Source: Tricholomella constricta
Taxonomy: Eukaryota > Basidiomycota > Agaricomycetes > Agaricales > Lyophyllaceae
NCBI GenBank assembly: GCA_013368375.1
Contig: JAACJP010000026.1
Coordinates: 434,001 to 498,000, forward strand
Length of the DNA stretch: 64,000 nucleotides
Reading direction: 5' to 3'
How positions within the stretch are numbered: the first letter of the stretch is position 1; each line of letters opens with the position of its first letter. The position numbers and the translations under genes were made by a program. Below are positions 22,470 through 31,260 of this stretch, piece by piece. The notes below the pieces were generated by a model. The model saw nothing but the letters and a program-made list of their open reading frames with translations, was not told the origin of the DNA and did not search any database.

Positions 22470-22483
22470 TCACCCCCCCTTTT
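22470..22483 (-). other. Polypurine tract of element B overlapping the gag-pol stop
   Basis: The minus strand reads AAAAGGGGGGG then TGA directly before TGTCA of the LTR. The purine run that primes plus-strand DNA is also the last codons (Lys-Gly-Gly-stop) of the polyprotein. Confidence 0.85.
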
Positions 22484-25400
22484 GAATCGCAACGACTCGG
22501 TGCGGGGTGATGCTGGCGAAGACAGCAGGGGACAACGTGAAGATTCCGCGAATGTGGCGTGCGGCGTCGGGGTGGTCGCGATGGAACTTGCGTACCAGGT
22601 CGGGGGCGGAGACATGTTCGCGAGGCTCCCAGGAGGCTTCCTCATAGCCGTATCCTTTCCACAGAATTTTGTACTGAAGTTTCTTGCGGAAGATACGGCT
22701 GTCGAGGATTTTGTCAACCTCGTAATGGGGTTCATCGTCGATGATGTCGGGGGGCGGTGGTGGATCGGCTCGCCGACCTTGGATCGGGTCAGCAACGGCG
22801 GGGACGAGCTTCACGACGTGGAAGACCGGGTGGATGCGCTTCATGGACTGAGGCAGCAGAAGACGATATGCGAGCGGGCCGACTCGCCTTTGCACGACGA
22901 ACGGACCAAGGTAGCGATGCGACAATTTCTTGGACGGTCGGGTCGTAGAAATGTCGGTCGCATCCAAGTACACCTTGTCGCCGGGCTGGTAGTCGGGCGC
23001 TGGGGCATGTCGCTGGTTGTAATACCGTTCCATGTCGTCTTTCGCCTTTGAGAGCGCCGCCTTGGCTTCCTCCTGTGCTTCCTTCATGCGCTCCACGAAC
23101 TCGTCGGCCGACTCGTTCTTGGAAGCGCCCCGACGCGGCTCGAAGCCCATGCGCGGATGCCGACCAGTGTCGAGCAGGAAGGGGGTCTGCTGCGTCGCCG
23201 AATGTACGTGGTTGTTGTAACTGAATTCGGCGTCGGGCAGGAGATCCTCCCAGTCGTTCTGGCGCTCGTTGCAGAAGACCCGCAAGAACTGTTCCAGCTC
23301 CTGATTCACGCGCTCGGTCTGTCCGTCGGTCTGCGGGTGGTACGCCGTCGAAGCCGACAGCTTGATACCCAGGAGTCGGTACAGTTCGCGCGTGAATTCG
23401 GCGACGAACTGTGGACCTCGATCGGAGATGAAGGCGTCTGGGAGACCGTGGAGCTTCCAGACGTGGCGACGGTAGAGGTTCGCAGCCCCCAAAGCCGAAC
23501 AAGTCGTGTGCGACGCGATGAAGTGCGCGCGCTTTCCGACCGAATCCACGATGTTCATGATCGCGTCGTGGCCATTGGACTCGGGGAGTTCGGTGATGAA
23601 GTCGACCGACACGACGTTCCATCGGCCTTCAGGGATTGGGAGCGGCTGCAGCTGTCCAACAGGGAGTTGGCGGCGGGGTTTCGTGCGCAAGCACATGTCA
23701 CAGGTGCTGGTGTAGGACCCGATGAAACGCGACATCTGGGGCCACCAGTAGTTGCGCGACACCAGCTCTAACGTCTTCCAGCGACCTGGGTGACCAGCGA
23801 CCTTGGAGTCGTGGTGGTGCTTCACGATGCGTCGGCGGAGGTCAGGAACGTTCGGGACGTAGATCCGTCCACGGAACGTGAGCAGACCGCCTTCCTCTCC
23901 CCACTCGCCGAAGCGAAGAGAGCGACCGGCGATCTTGGATGCCTTGACCAGTTGCGCCGCTTTCGCGACCGCATCCTCCTGTGCACCGTCACGGTTGCCC
24001 TTGCGAATTGCCTTCAGTACGTCATCCTCTTCTCCGACCAGTACGAGACCTTCAGTCGCGCGAACCGCGAAGAACTCGGGCTTGAGCAGCACAATGTCGG
24101 CATTGTCGGCACTCCCGTCGCCGTGGTCGGCTCGACGCGACAAGGCGTCGGGTTTGCCCATGCTGCGACCAGGGCGATGGTGGAGAGCGAAGTCGAAGTT
24201 GGCGAGATAGAGCGACCACCGAGCTTGACGCCGATTGAGTTTCTTCGCGGTGAGGAAGTACTCGAGGTTTTTGTGGTCGGTCCAGATCTCCACCTTGTGC
24301 TTCGCACCTTCTACGAAATGTCGCCACTCCTCTAGAGACCGAATGATCGCCAGCATCTCCTTGTCGTGGATCTCGTAGTTCCGCTCGACCGCATTCAAAC
24401 TCTTCGAGTAGAACGCGACCGGGTGCCACTTGCCGTCGGTCGGCGACTCCTGCGAGAGGACCGCGCCCGTTGCGAAGTCGGACGAGTCGGCTTCGATGCG
24501 ATACTGTCGGTCGTCGTCGGGGAACATGAGGACTGGCCCCGACGTGATCGCCTCCTTCAGGAGTTGGAAAGCCGACTGCTCCGACTCTTCCCAGCGCCAG
24601 GCGACGTCCTTGCCTGTCAGATCGAACAGGGGTCGGGCGTGGTGCGAGAAGTCCTGGATGAACCGTCGGTAGAAATTGGTGAAGCCTAAGAACGCTTGCA
24701 CCTCTTTCTTGTTCCTCGGCGCCGGCCATTCCGACACTCCAGCGACCTTGACTGGGTCCATTTCCGCTTGCCCGTGCGAGATGATTAGCCCAAGATACTC
24801 GATCTTGGTCTGTTCGAACTCGCATTTCTCGGGTTTTAAGAACAACTGATGTTCGCGGAGTCGGTCCAATACGAGTCGCGCGACCCGACGGTGCTCCTCG
24901 AGAGTCTGTTCGAACTCGCATTTCTCGGGTTTTAAGAACAACTGATGTTCGCGGAGTCGGTCCAATACGAGTCGCGCGACCCGACGGTGCTCCTCGAGAG
25001 TCTTGGTGTAAATCAAGATATCGTCGAGGTACACGCAAACAACACCCTCGGCGATCAGATCGCGGAAGATGTCGTTCATCATGGTCTGGAATGTCGCTGG
25101 GCTGTTCGTGAGGCCGAAGAACATGACAAGCGGCTCAAAGAGACCGCGGTTCGTCCGAAACGCTGCCTTCCACTCGTCGCCTTCCTTGATCCGAACGTTG
25201 TTGTACCCCCATCGGACGTCTAGCTTGGTGAAGTACCGCGCGCCGCGAAGGTTGTTCACCAGTTCGCTAATGAGGGGCAGCGGGTACCGATTCTTCACCG
25301 TAAGCGCGTTGAGCGTCCGATAGTCCTGTACCAGTCGGAGCGACCCGTCCTTCTTCTTGATGAAGAAGACCGGCGACGCCATGGGCGACTTGGACGGTCG

Positions 25401-27689
25401 GATGCGACCTGTCTCGAGGTTCTCTTTAAGGAACGCGTCGAGTTCGACCTGTTCCGCTGGTGACAGCGGGTAGACCTTCGTGCCGGTTGGCGACGCGCCC
25501 GGCTCCAGTTCGATGGCGTGGTCCCATTGCTTGCGCTCTGGGAGCTCGTCGAACGCGACTTTGGAGAAGACATCTTCAAAGTCATGGAGGTGGGTCGGTA
25601 CGGCGTCGCGGAACGTTTTGGGCACGGAGTTAGCAGCGTGCGCTTCCGCAAGTCGCTGCGATGTCGTTTGGCTGGCCCGAATATGTTCAGCGGTCGGGGT
25701 CGGGTGGATCGTGGTCGCAAAGATGCGATCGCCGTTCAGGAAGGTTTCCACCAGGAAGTCGTCGGACTCTGGGTCGGGTTCCTCCAGGATCGGAGTGTAG
25801 GGGAGGAACTCGTCGCCATCCGAGTCGTCCTCGACGTAGGGACTGGTCGGGGCACGCAGGTCGGGCTCAACTGTCGGAATGCCGTCGGCCCGACAAGCGT
25901 GAATTGCTGCGCGCACCTTGGTGCGTGCGCGTCGATCAGCCTTGACCTCGTCCTTGCAGGTGTCGCAGTGTGTCGGACAGCGGCTCATCTTTACCTCCTT
26001 GGTCGCCCGGTCGATCTCGGGGTTGTGGTTTTTAAGCCAATTGAACCCAAGGATCATGTCTTGTTTGCCTAACTGGGTGACCCCGAAGATAGCGCGCTCG
26101 GTGTGACCGTCGTACCGTAGCACTGCCTCCACAATACACGAGACAGAGCCAGCCTTGTTGAGGGTTCCGTCGACATTGTACACCGGGGACGACCGACTGA
26201 GCGCCTTCGTTGTGAGCTTATGCTTTTCAACAAAGGCCGCATTGATGAAGCTGCCGGTCGCCCCGCTATCCACTAGTGCAGTGATCGCGTGCGACTCCTG
26301 AGTGTCGGTGGTCTCCAATTTGACGTCCAACCACAGGGATCTGGGGCAAGGGATGGCGGCGACCACAAGGCGACGTGGTAGGCGCTTCTCCCAGCGTGGT
26401 AGCCCACGGCGCGACCTAATGATCGGGTCGGGCGTTGGGTCGACCGACGGAGTCGGTGGGGCTGCTGTCTCCTCCAGAACGTCCATGGGTTCGACAGAGA
26501 GGGGGGCGAAACGGTTCCGACTGGTCGTGGGGAGTGGGCGACTGGTCTGCGATCCGACCGACAGCATGGGCTGAGGTGCGATGGTGCTAGGCAAGGTCGG
26601 AACGGGCAGTACGACGGGGGTCGGTGTCGTGTCAGCCGTGGTCATCTCCTGGCGGACCTGTCGGTGCATGATTAACCGATCCAAAGTCTGCTCCAAGTGG
26701 CGACGAGTGTCGTCGGCGGTTGGCGCTCTGACCGAAACCTCCGTCGGTGGAGTCGGTGCGGGGTCGGCATAACCGAGGAACTCCTCCTCTGTTCGCATGA
26801 TGAAGTCCTGCGAGCGCGCCATTGCTAGCCACTCCTCGATCTTCTCATCATGAGGTCGCCCAGTAGTGATGGTGCCCAGGCGTTGACAGAGCTGGGGGTC
26901 CATTCCACGACGAAACTTCATGACGAGGTGTCGCCCGTCGGGGTACCGAGCCTTGTGGCGCAGGGAACGGAACGAATCGATGTACTCATCGATGGTCCGA
27001 CCATTCTGAAAATAGGCCGATGACTCGAGCGCAAGTGCGGCGTTGGCGACCTCGTTCATTGGGCAGAACTCGGTGGTGAAGGTCGCCTGGAAGTCGTCCC
27101 AGGTCGGGAAGGCTTCCTGGATTGTGGCGCATTGGAAAACCCGCTCCACGAAGTCAGCAGCACGACCATGCTGCATGAACGAAAGCACCCAGGCAACGCG
27201 GGCATGCTCATTGGGAAAGTGTCTCGGGCACAGGAGCATGTACAGTTTGCACGCGTTGAGGAACGCGCGACCGCCCGACCGAGATCCGTCGAAAATGGGC
27301 GGGAGCGACATCGGGGGCGACGCCGCTACGTCGCGCGACATCGATCGGTGTTCGTCGGGTGTCGGGGTTACCCCCAACTGCGACTCCGACGAGCCGTTTG
27401 CTGCTATAGAGGCAGCGGGTGGGTTCCGTGTGAGGAGTGATTCGAAAAGAACGAACAGACGGTCCATACTAGCCGAGTTGGAGGTGTGGTGGGTGGTGAG
27501 AGCCGATACCATGGTTTCCAGACCCTCTAGTCGCTGCTCCGGCGTGAGCACGGGAGCTTGCGATGAGAGTGTTGTAGTTCCACGATCCGACATCTCGAGA
27601 CGGGACTTAGCGACAGTCGAAGCGAACGGGCGTCTGACAATGCTGCGCGCGGCGAACACGTGTTTCGGCGCGAGGGCTTGACTCGTCAA
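22470..27689 (-). CDS. Element B Gag-Pol polyprotein
   Basis: A single 1739-codon frame. Order: Gag (residues about 145-320: PPIFDGSRSGGRAF, AYFQNGRTIDEYIDSF); retropepsin with DSGATGSF at about 472; RT with [17 protein letters not shown] and catalytic YLDD at about 885; RNase H (ADSSDFATGAVL, WTDHKNLEYF); integrase zinc finger (HHHDSKVAGHPG at about 1288, CDMC) and catalytic core (SVDF at about 1361, ISDRGPQF, then the Glu in TERVNQELEQF); and a C-terminal chromodomain (VDKILDSR, YKILWKGYG, SWEP, about 1650-1703) that would guide integration to chromatin. Two oddities: a perfect 32-residue tandem duplication just after YLDD, and no CCHC knuckle in Gag. The stop codon sits against the 3' LTR. 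Confidence 0.96.
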   Translation of the reverse strand: MTSQALAPKHVFAARSIVRRPFASTVAKSRLEMSDRGTTTLSSQAPVLTPEQRLEGLETMVSALTTHHTSNSASMDRLFVLFESLLTRNPPAASIAANGSSESQLGVTPTPDEHRSMSRDVAASPPMSLPPIFDGSRSGGRAFLNACKLYMLLCPRHFPNEHARVAWVLSFMQHGRAADFVERVFQCATIQEAFPTWDDFQATFTTEFCPMNEVANAALALESSAYFQNGRTIDEYIDSFRSLRHKARYPDGRHLVMKFRRGMDPQLCQRLGTITTGRPHDEKIEEWLAMARSQDFIMRTEEEFLGYADPAPTPPTEVSVRAPTADDTRRHLEQTLDRLIMHRQVRQEMTTADTTPTPVVLPVPTLPSTIAPQPMLSVGSQTSRPLPTTSRNRFAPLSVEPMDVLEETAAPPTPSVDPTPDPIIRSRRGLPRWEKRLPRRLVVAAIPCPRSLWLDVKLETTDTQESHAITALVDSGATGSFINAAFVEKHKLTTKALSRSSPVYNVDGTLNKAGSVSCIVEAVLRYDGHTERAIFGVTQLGKQDMILGFNWLKNHNPEIDRATKEVKMSRCPTHCDTCKDEVKADRRARTKVRAAIHACRADGIPTVEPDLRAPTSPYVEDDSDGDEFLPYTPILEEPDPESDDFLVETFLNGDRIFATTIHPTPTAEHIRASQTTSQRLAEAHAANSVPKTFRDAVPTHLHDFEDVFSKVAFDELPERKQWDHAIELEPGASPTGTKVYPLSPAEQVELDAFLKENLETGRIRPSKSPMASPVFFIKKKDGSLRLVQDYRTLNALTVKNRYPLPLISELVNNLRGARYFTKLDVRWGYNNVRIKEGDEWKAAFRTNRGLFEPLVMFFGLTNSPATFQTMMNDIFRDLIAEGVVCVYLDDILIYTKTLEEHRRVARLVLDRLREHQLFLKPEKCEFEQTLEEHRRVARLVLDRLREHQLFLKPEKCEFEQTKIEYLGLIISHGQAEMDPVKVAGVSEWPAPRNKKEVQAFLGFTNFYRRFIQDFSHHARPLFDLTGKDVAWRWEESEQSAFQLLKEAITSGPVLMFPDDDRQYRIEADSSDFATGAVLSQESPTDGKWHPVAFYSKSLNAVERNYEIHDKEMLAIIRSLEEWRHFVEGAKHKVEIWTDHKNLEYFLTAKKLNRRQARWSLYLANFDFALHHRPGRSMGKPDALSRRADHGDGSADNADIVLLKPEFFAVRATEGLVLVGEEDDVLKAIRKGNRDGAQEDAVAKAAQLVKASKIAGRSLRFGEWGEEGGLLTFRGRIYVPNVPDLRRRIVKHHHDSKVAGHPGRWKTLELVSRNYWWPQMSRFIGSYTSTCDMCLRTKPRRQLPVGQLQPLPIPEGRWNVVSVDFITELPESNGHDAIMNIVDSVGKRAHFIASHTTCSALGAANLYRRHVWKLHGLPDAFISDRGPQFVAEFTRELYRLLGIKLSASTAYHPQTDGQTERVNQELEQFLRVFCNERQNDWEDLLPDAEFSYNNHVHSATQQTPFLLDTGRHPRMGFEPRRGASKNESADEFVERMKEAQEEAKAALSKAKDDMERYYNQRHAPAPDYQPGDKVYLDATDISTTRPSKKLSHRYLGPFVVQRRVGPLAYRLLLPQSMKRIHPVFHVVKLVPAVADPIQGRRADPPPPPDIIDDEPHYEVDKILDSRIFRKKLQYKILWKGYGYEEASWEPREHVSAPDLVRKFHRDHPDAARHIRGIFTLSPAVFASITPHRVVAIQKGG
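24809..25000 (-). repeat. Perfect 96-bp tandem duplication inside RT of element B
   Basis: Bases 24809-24904 and 24905-25000 are identical. The unit is 32 codons long, so the frame is kept. It repeats the segment from TLEEHRRVAR to KPEKCEFEQ between the YLDD motif and the IEYLGLIIS block. Confidence 0.97.
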
Positions 27690-27710
27690 CCTTGTCGGGT
27701 CTCTGGGATG

Positions 27711-27720
27711 AGTCTATTCT
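27711..27720 (-). other. Element B primer binding site (self-complementary type)
   Basis: Two bases inside the LTR the minus strand reads AGAATAGACT, the exact complement of AGTCTATTCT at 27850-27841 in the LTR, which begins 35 nt after the TATA box. There is no TGG start as for tRNA-primed elements. Confidence 0.7.
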
Positions 27721-27722
27721 GC

Positions 27723-28256
27723 TGTTAGGGCAACCTTACAGTGGAGCGCTATCACACTGACAAGGGGGAATCCGAAGTTATATTATGTACAGTAAGGAAT
27801 GTAGTAAAGGCAGGCCTACCTGACAAGGGGGAATCCGAAGAGAATAGACTAAAGGATTCCCAGATGTCAGGGGAACGACTATATACGACGTATGTACGTG
27901 AGGGCAGGTCCTCTACGGTATACTGTACATGTAATGACAGGGAAGGGTCAGTGGCGCGTGTATGTACATGTCCCCGACGCTGTCCGACCCTCGTGACTCA
28001 GGGTGCAGGCACGAGGTTGGGCGCGTGATCATCTGAGGAGTGATCGGTCACGGGCTCATCCGAGGAATCGGATGGTCACGTGATCGCGGTCAGGGGACGG
28101 TTGGTGATTAAATGAGTGTATGGGTATGTAGGAGTATGTACACGACGCTGGGGGCGGAGCGTCGGGGATGCGATCGGGATCGGGACGAGAGCGATCGTGC
28201 GCAGTCGGGGGACGACCAGAGAGCGTCGGAGGGCGTGAACGGGAGTTCCCCTGACA
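27723..28256 (-). repeat. 5' LTR of element B
   Basis: 534 bp. On the minus strand TATATAG begins at 27885 and the predicted transcript start is the A at 27850, giving a 128-nt R-U5. A 21-bp direct repeat lies at 27757-27777 and 27820-27840. An 8-bp inverted pair (27829-27836 and 27854-27861) flanks the primer sequence with a 17-nt loop. Confidence 0.96.
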
Positions 28257-28261
28257 GCCTG
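28257..28261. repeat. Target-site duplication of element B, right
   Basis: GCCTG directly after CCTGACA; repeated at 21931-21935. Removing element B and one copy rejoins the gag reading of element C. Confidence 0.92.
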
Positions 28262-29206
28262 GGGGCCGGCGTGGCGGGAGCGCGAGGGGGGGGGGAAAGG
28301 GAGTGGGAGCGGGGGCAGGAGCGGACGGCCATCGTACGCATGCGACGGCGGTCGGGCGACTGTCAGGCGCTTCGTTGGAATCGCCCGTCGGTGGAAGTCA
28401 TCCTCCGTCCTCATGATGAAATCTTGAGAACGGGCGATCCTCAGCCATTCCTCAATCTTCTCGTCATGCGGGCGACCCGTGGTGATGCTTCCGAGTCGCC
28501 TCGAGAGCTTGGGGTCCATCCCCTGACGGAATTTGAGGACCAAGTGGCGCCCGTCGGGGTAGCCTGCCTTGACCCACAGGGATCGGAACGAGTCGATGTA
28601 CTCGTCGATCGACCGACCATTCTGGAAGTACGCCGTCGACTCCAGTGTGAGCGCGGCGTCGGCGACTTCATCGAACAAGAAGAACTCGCCACGGAAGGTG
28701 TCTTCAAAGTCCTTCCAAGCGGGAAAAACGTCCTTGGCGGTTCTGAACTGGAATACCCGACTGACGAAGTCGGCTGCTCGCCCGTGCTGCATGTACAACA
28801 GCACCCATATGATTCGGGCGTGGTCATCCGCAAAACTTCCCCCGCACAAGGAGAAGTAGAGTTTGCACGCGTTCAAGAACGTGCGACCGCCCGATCGGGC
28901 GCCGTCATAAATGGGGGGTGGCGACGGCCGAAGGTGATGTGATCCTGATCGCGGAGAGGCTGGTGTCGGAGTGGTCGTGACACGCGGCGGAGGGGTCGTG
29001 TCTGCTTCAGGAGCAGCGGGGGTGGAATTGGGGGGTGTCCCCGACATGAAAGCTTCAAAAAGAGCGGAGAGGCGGTCCATAGAGGCCGAGTTGGAGGTGT
29101 TAGAGGCGGTGAGAGCCGAAATCGTGGCTTCCATGTTCGTTAACTGCTCCTCCGTCAAGAGGAAGGGAGAGAATGGTCGTTGCGGCATGTCACCAAATTC
29201 GGACAT
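28257..29206 (-). pseudogene. Element C gag, N-terminal part
   Basis: An open frame from the ATG at 29206 (MSEFGDMPQRPF) holds a gag capsid region: PPIYDGARSGGRTFLNACKL, a GRAADFVxRVFQ block, and AYFQNGRSIDEYIDSFRSL. It is then interrupted by element B at 28256. Near the G-run at 28286-28298 the frame that would join the downstream zinc-knuckle part differs from the main frame, so a small indel is likely in addition to the insertion. Confidence 0.85.
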
Positions 29207-29318
29207 CTCGAAACGGGACTGGGCGGGCGGTCAGAGCGAGCGCGCGTTGGACGGTCACGTGTAGCAGATGCGTGTTTCGGCGCGGAAGCTGATCGGTCGG
29301 CTTCGTCGGGTTTCAGGG

Positions 29319-29331
29319 TTTACTCTATTCT
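29319..29331 (-). other. Element C primer binding site (self-complementary type)
   Basis: The minus strand inside the LTR, two bases from its edge, reads AGAATAGAGTAAA and pairs over 13 bases with the LTR at 29460-29448, at the predicted transcript start. Confidence 0.7.
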
Positions 29332-29333
29332 GC

Positions 29334-29848
29334 TGTTAGGCGACCTCCAAGCAGAGCTTAGTCGTACTGGCAGAGGGGAATCCAATGTTATATTATGTAC
29401 GATAGAGAGAGCGTAAGTAAACCTACCTGGCAGAGGGGAATCCAATGAGAATAGAGTAAAGGATTCCCCCATGTCAGGAGGATGACTATATACGAGTAAA
29501 CTACTTGAGGGCCGGCTCTCTGGGTGTATGGTACGTAAATGATAACGGATGGGCAGCGGCGCGTGTATGTACATGTTCCCGACGCTGTCCGATCCTCGTG
29601 GCTCAGGGTGCGGGTGCACGAGGTCGGGCGACCGATGTCGGGGCGTCGGGAGTCGGGATCGGGCGTGCGCTGGATGGGGAAGTAACGACAGGAAGTTATA
29701 AGTATGTACACCGATGCTTGGGGCAGAGCGTCGGGGTCGGGATCGCGATCGGTCAGTCAGGCGCGTGATCATCTGGGGAGCGGTCGGTCACGTGCTCGTC
29801 CGAGGAGTCAGGTGGTCACGTGATTGCCAAACGGGTGTTCCCCTAACA
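29334..29848 (-). repeat. 5' LTR of element C (515 bp)
   Basis: TGTTAGG...CCTAACA at the ends. On the minus strand TATATAG begins at 29492, and 35 nt on, at 29457, lies ACTCTATTCT, which is complementary to the primer-binding stretch just inside the LTR. A 21-bp direct repeat occurs at 29367-29387 and 29427-29447. A 9-bp inverted pair (29435-29443 and 29461-29469) surrounds the primer sequence. Confidence 0.88.
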
Positions 29849-29853
29849 GTTAC
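29849..29853. repeat. Target-site duplication of element C, right
   Basis: GTTAC directly after CTAACA of the 5' LTR; matches 21314-21318. Five bases is the usual length for gypsy integrases. Confidence 0.85.
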
Positions 29854-29863
29854 AGTGCAACAG

Positions 29864-30640
29864 TTACAATGCAACAGAGTTCAGGAAATAGTCAAAGTCC
29901 TTGCGACCAGTGGTCAAATGAGTGGAGGATAGGTTCAGGTGTGTTTGGGCTTGAGTCGCATGTGCATATGCGTTCTTCAGCGAGACTTGAGTGCGTGTGG
30001 ACTTTGAGGTGATTTGACGGACGTTGGCGCCGGCTTGCTGCATCTCAGTCAGAGCGAGACTGTTGTCATGCTCAGCAGAGTCGAGGTGGTCTTGAATTTG
30101 TTTCTTGAATGTTTGGAGCTTCCTCACAGACACAGCGACAGTTGGGGACGGGGCACTGGAGTGCTCCTGGAATACATGGAGTAGATATATGCACAATTAA
30201 AAAATGAATGGCAGATGCACATCAACCAGGGTTATATTTCCATTGTCATCCAGGTCATCCAGCTCAGCCTGTAAAGAAATAAGCTGTGTATATGCATGAA
30301 AATCTGAGCTTACCTGGCTAAAGTCATGATGCGCTTGACGGCGAAGCTTGGTGGGGCCTTCTCAACAGGTTCTTCAGCAGAATATAATGTCACCATATCA
30401 GGACCAGTGGTACCATGTTTGTGTTTGCACTTCGACTCTTTGGGTTCAGGTTCTGTCATTTTCTCCATTGCCTGCAATAATTTGTTACTGAAGTGCGGCA
30501 AAACATAGAATTACAAGGTCACCATCAGCTCGATCACTTCTCTTATATGTGCTTGAAGTCAAACAGACATCAGCACCAGCTTGTTGCATCTCAGTCAGAG
30601 CGAGGCTATTGTCATGTTCGGCACAGTTATGGTCGTGGAG
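29864..30640 (-). pseudogene. Coiled-coil family gene copy 1, 5' end rearranged
   Basis: Three joined pieces read well on the minus strand: 30470-30316 (EKMTEPEPKESK... to LAR), a small exon 30271-30230 (AELDDLDDNGNITL) and 30165-29864 (EHSSAPSPTVAVSVRKLQTF... to the stop). Introns have GTAAGC/ACAG and GTTGAT/CCAG borders. The last exon looks helical (IQDHLDSAEHDNSLALTEMQQAGANV) and may form a coiled coil. Upstream, at about 30565-30640, the sequence switches to another copy of the last exon, so the 5' part is missing. Function unknown. Confidence 0.5.
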
Positions 30641-30755
30641 TATTAGGCTGTTTACATTACATTGAAGTAAAGATTAATGGTGGGTAAAGCTATGAAGGCA
30701 TGTAATATAACTGATCTAGTCCATACTTAGATGGGTAAAATATAAATCTTTTGCA

Positions 30756-30840
30756 GGGCCTTATGGTCTAGTAGCATGATTCCTCGTTTGGGTGAAAGCA
30801 GAATCGAGGAGGTCCTGGGTTCAACTCCCAGTGAGGCCCA
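30756..30840 (+). tRNA. tRNA-Pro (anticodon TGG) with short intron
   Basis: The 5' arm GGGCCTT pairs with GAGGCCC near the 3' end. The D arm holds TGGTCTAGTAGC (A box) and the T arm has GGTTCAACTCC (B box). The anticodon stem is CCTCG/CGAGG with loop TTTGGG, giving TGG with G37, and about 11 nt of intron follow position 37. The transcript would end at the T-run beginning at 30842, a Pol III terminator. The gene lies between copies of the coiled-coil family. Confidence 0.88.
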
Positions 30841-30996
30841 ATTTTTTCTTCTAATTCTAAGTTGAATTTATCCCCTTCCTTCTTCCCTTGTGAATTATCT
30901 GCAATAGAACTACGAAGACTTAGTAAGACGTGAGATTGATACGAGACTCTATTTGTGTATGTTGGATGGATGGATGGATGAATCACTGTACGTATG

Positions 30997-31075
30997 CATG
31001 CATGCACCAACATCGACCCCGAGCACGATCGCAGTGCAGACACTGCCCTTGATTTTGGCACTCCGAAATACTCTA
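30997..31075 (+). repeat. Diverged fragment of the exon at 21048
   Basis: The bases coding MHACTNIDPEHDRSADTA match the start of the last exon of the zinc-protein candidate (MECTNTDPEHDHSTDG at 21048). The similarity stops after about 70 bp. Just upstream lies a short GGAT repeat (30964-30980). Confidence 0.6.
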
Positions 31076-31260
31076 GATCCATAGAGAACTCAAGAGCAAG
31101 GACTGACAAATTACATGCCAGAACAGGGGCAAAAATTCAGGTAATAATTAGGCACATTATTTGTGCAGGTATCATGATGCAGTCCTTGCAACTAGCAGTC
31201 AACTGAGTTTAGGAGAGGTTTAGGTAGGTTGGGCTTGCGATGAGGGGGCATAAGCAATCT

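Larger units (their letters stand above)
21936..28256 (-). mobile_element. Element B: full-length Ty3/gypsy chromovirus nested in element C
   Basis: A 6321-bp element with two 534-bp LTRs that agree wherever I compared them, one uninterrupted gag-pol frame, a polypurine tract abutting the 3' LTR, and the 5-bp target duplication GCCTG on both sides (21931-21935 and 28257-28261). The integrase is followed by a chromodomain, which defines the chromoviruses. Matching LTRs point to a very recent insertion. It sits inside the gag of the related element C in the same orientation. Confidence 0.97.
21319..29848 (-). mobile_element. Element C: internally deleted Ty3/gypsy element, split by element B
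   Basis: In minus-strand order: 5' LTR 29848-29334, gag 29206-28262, then (after element B) gag end with zinc knuckle and protease start 21935-21393, joined directly to the last 74 bp of the 3' LTR (21392-21319). The whole pol gene and most of the 3' LTR are missing. The outer ends carry the 5-bp duplication GTTAC (21314-21318 and 29849-29853), so they are the original ends. Gag is clearly related to that of element B but diverged. Confidence 0.92.

Noticed and set aside
22482..24335. Long plus-strand frames opposite element B
   Set aside because: Shadows of the high-GC gag-pol frame; no domains.
24809..25000. The tandem 96-bp repeat as a CRISPR-like or satellite array
   Set aside because: Only two units, in frame and inside RT coding sequence.
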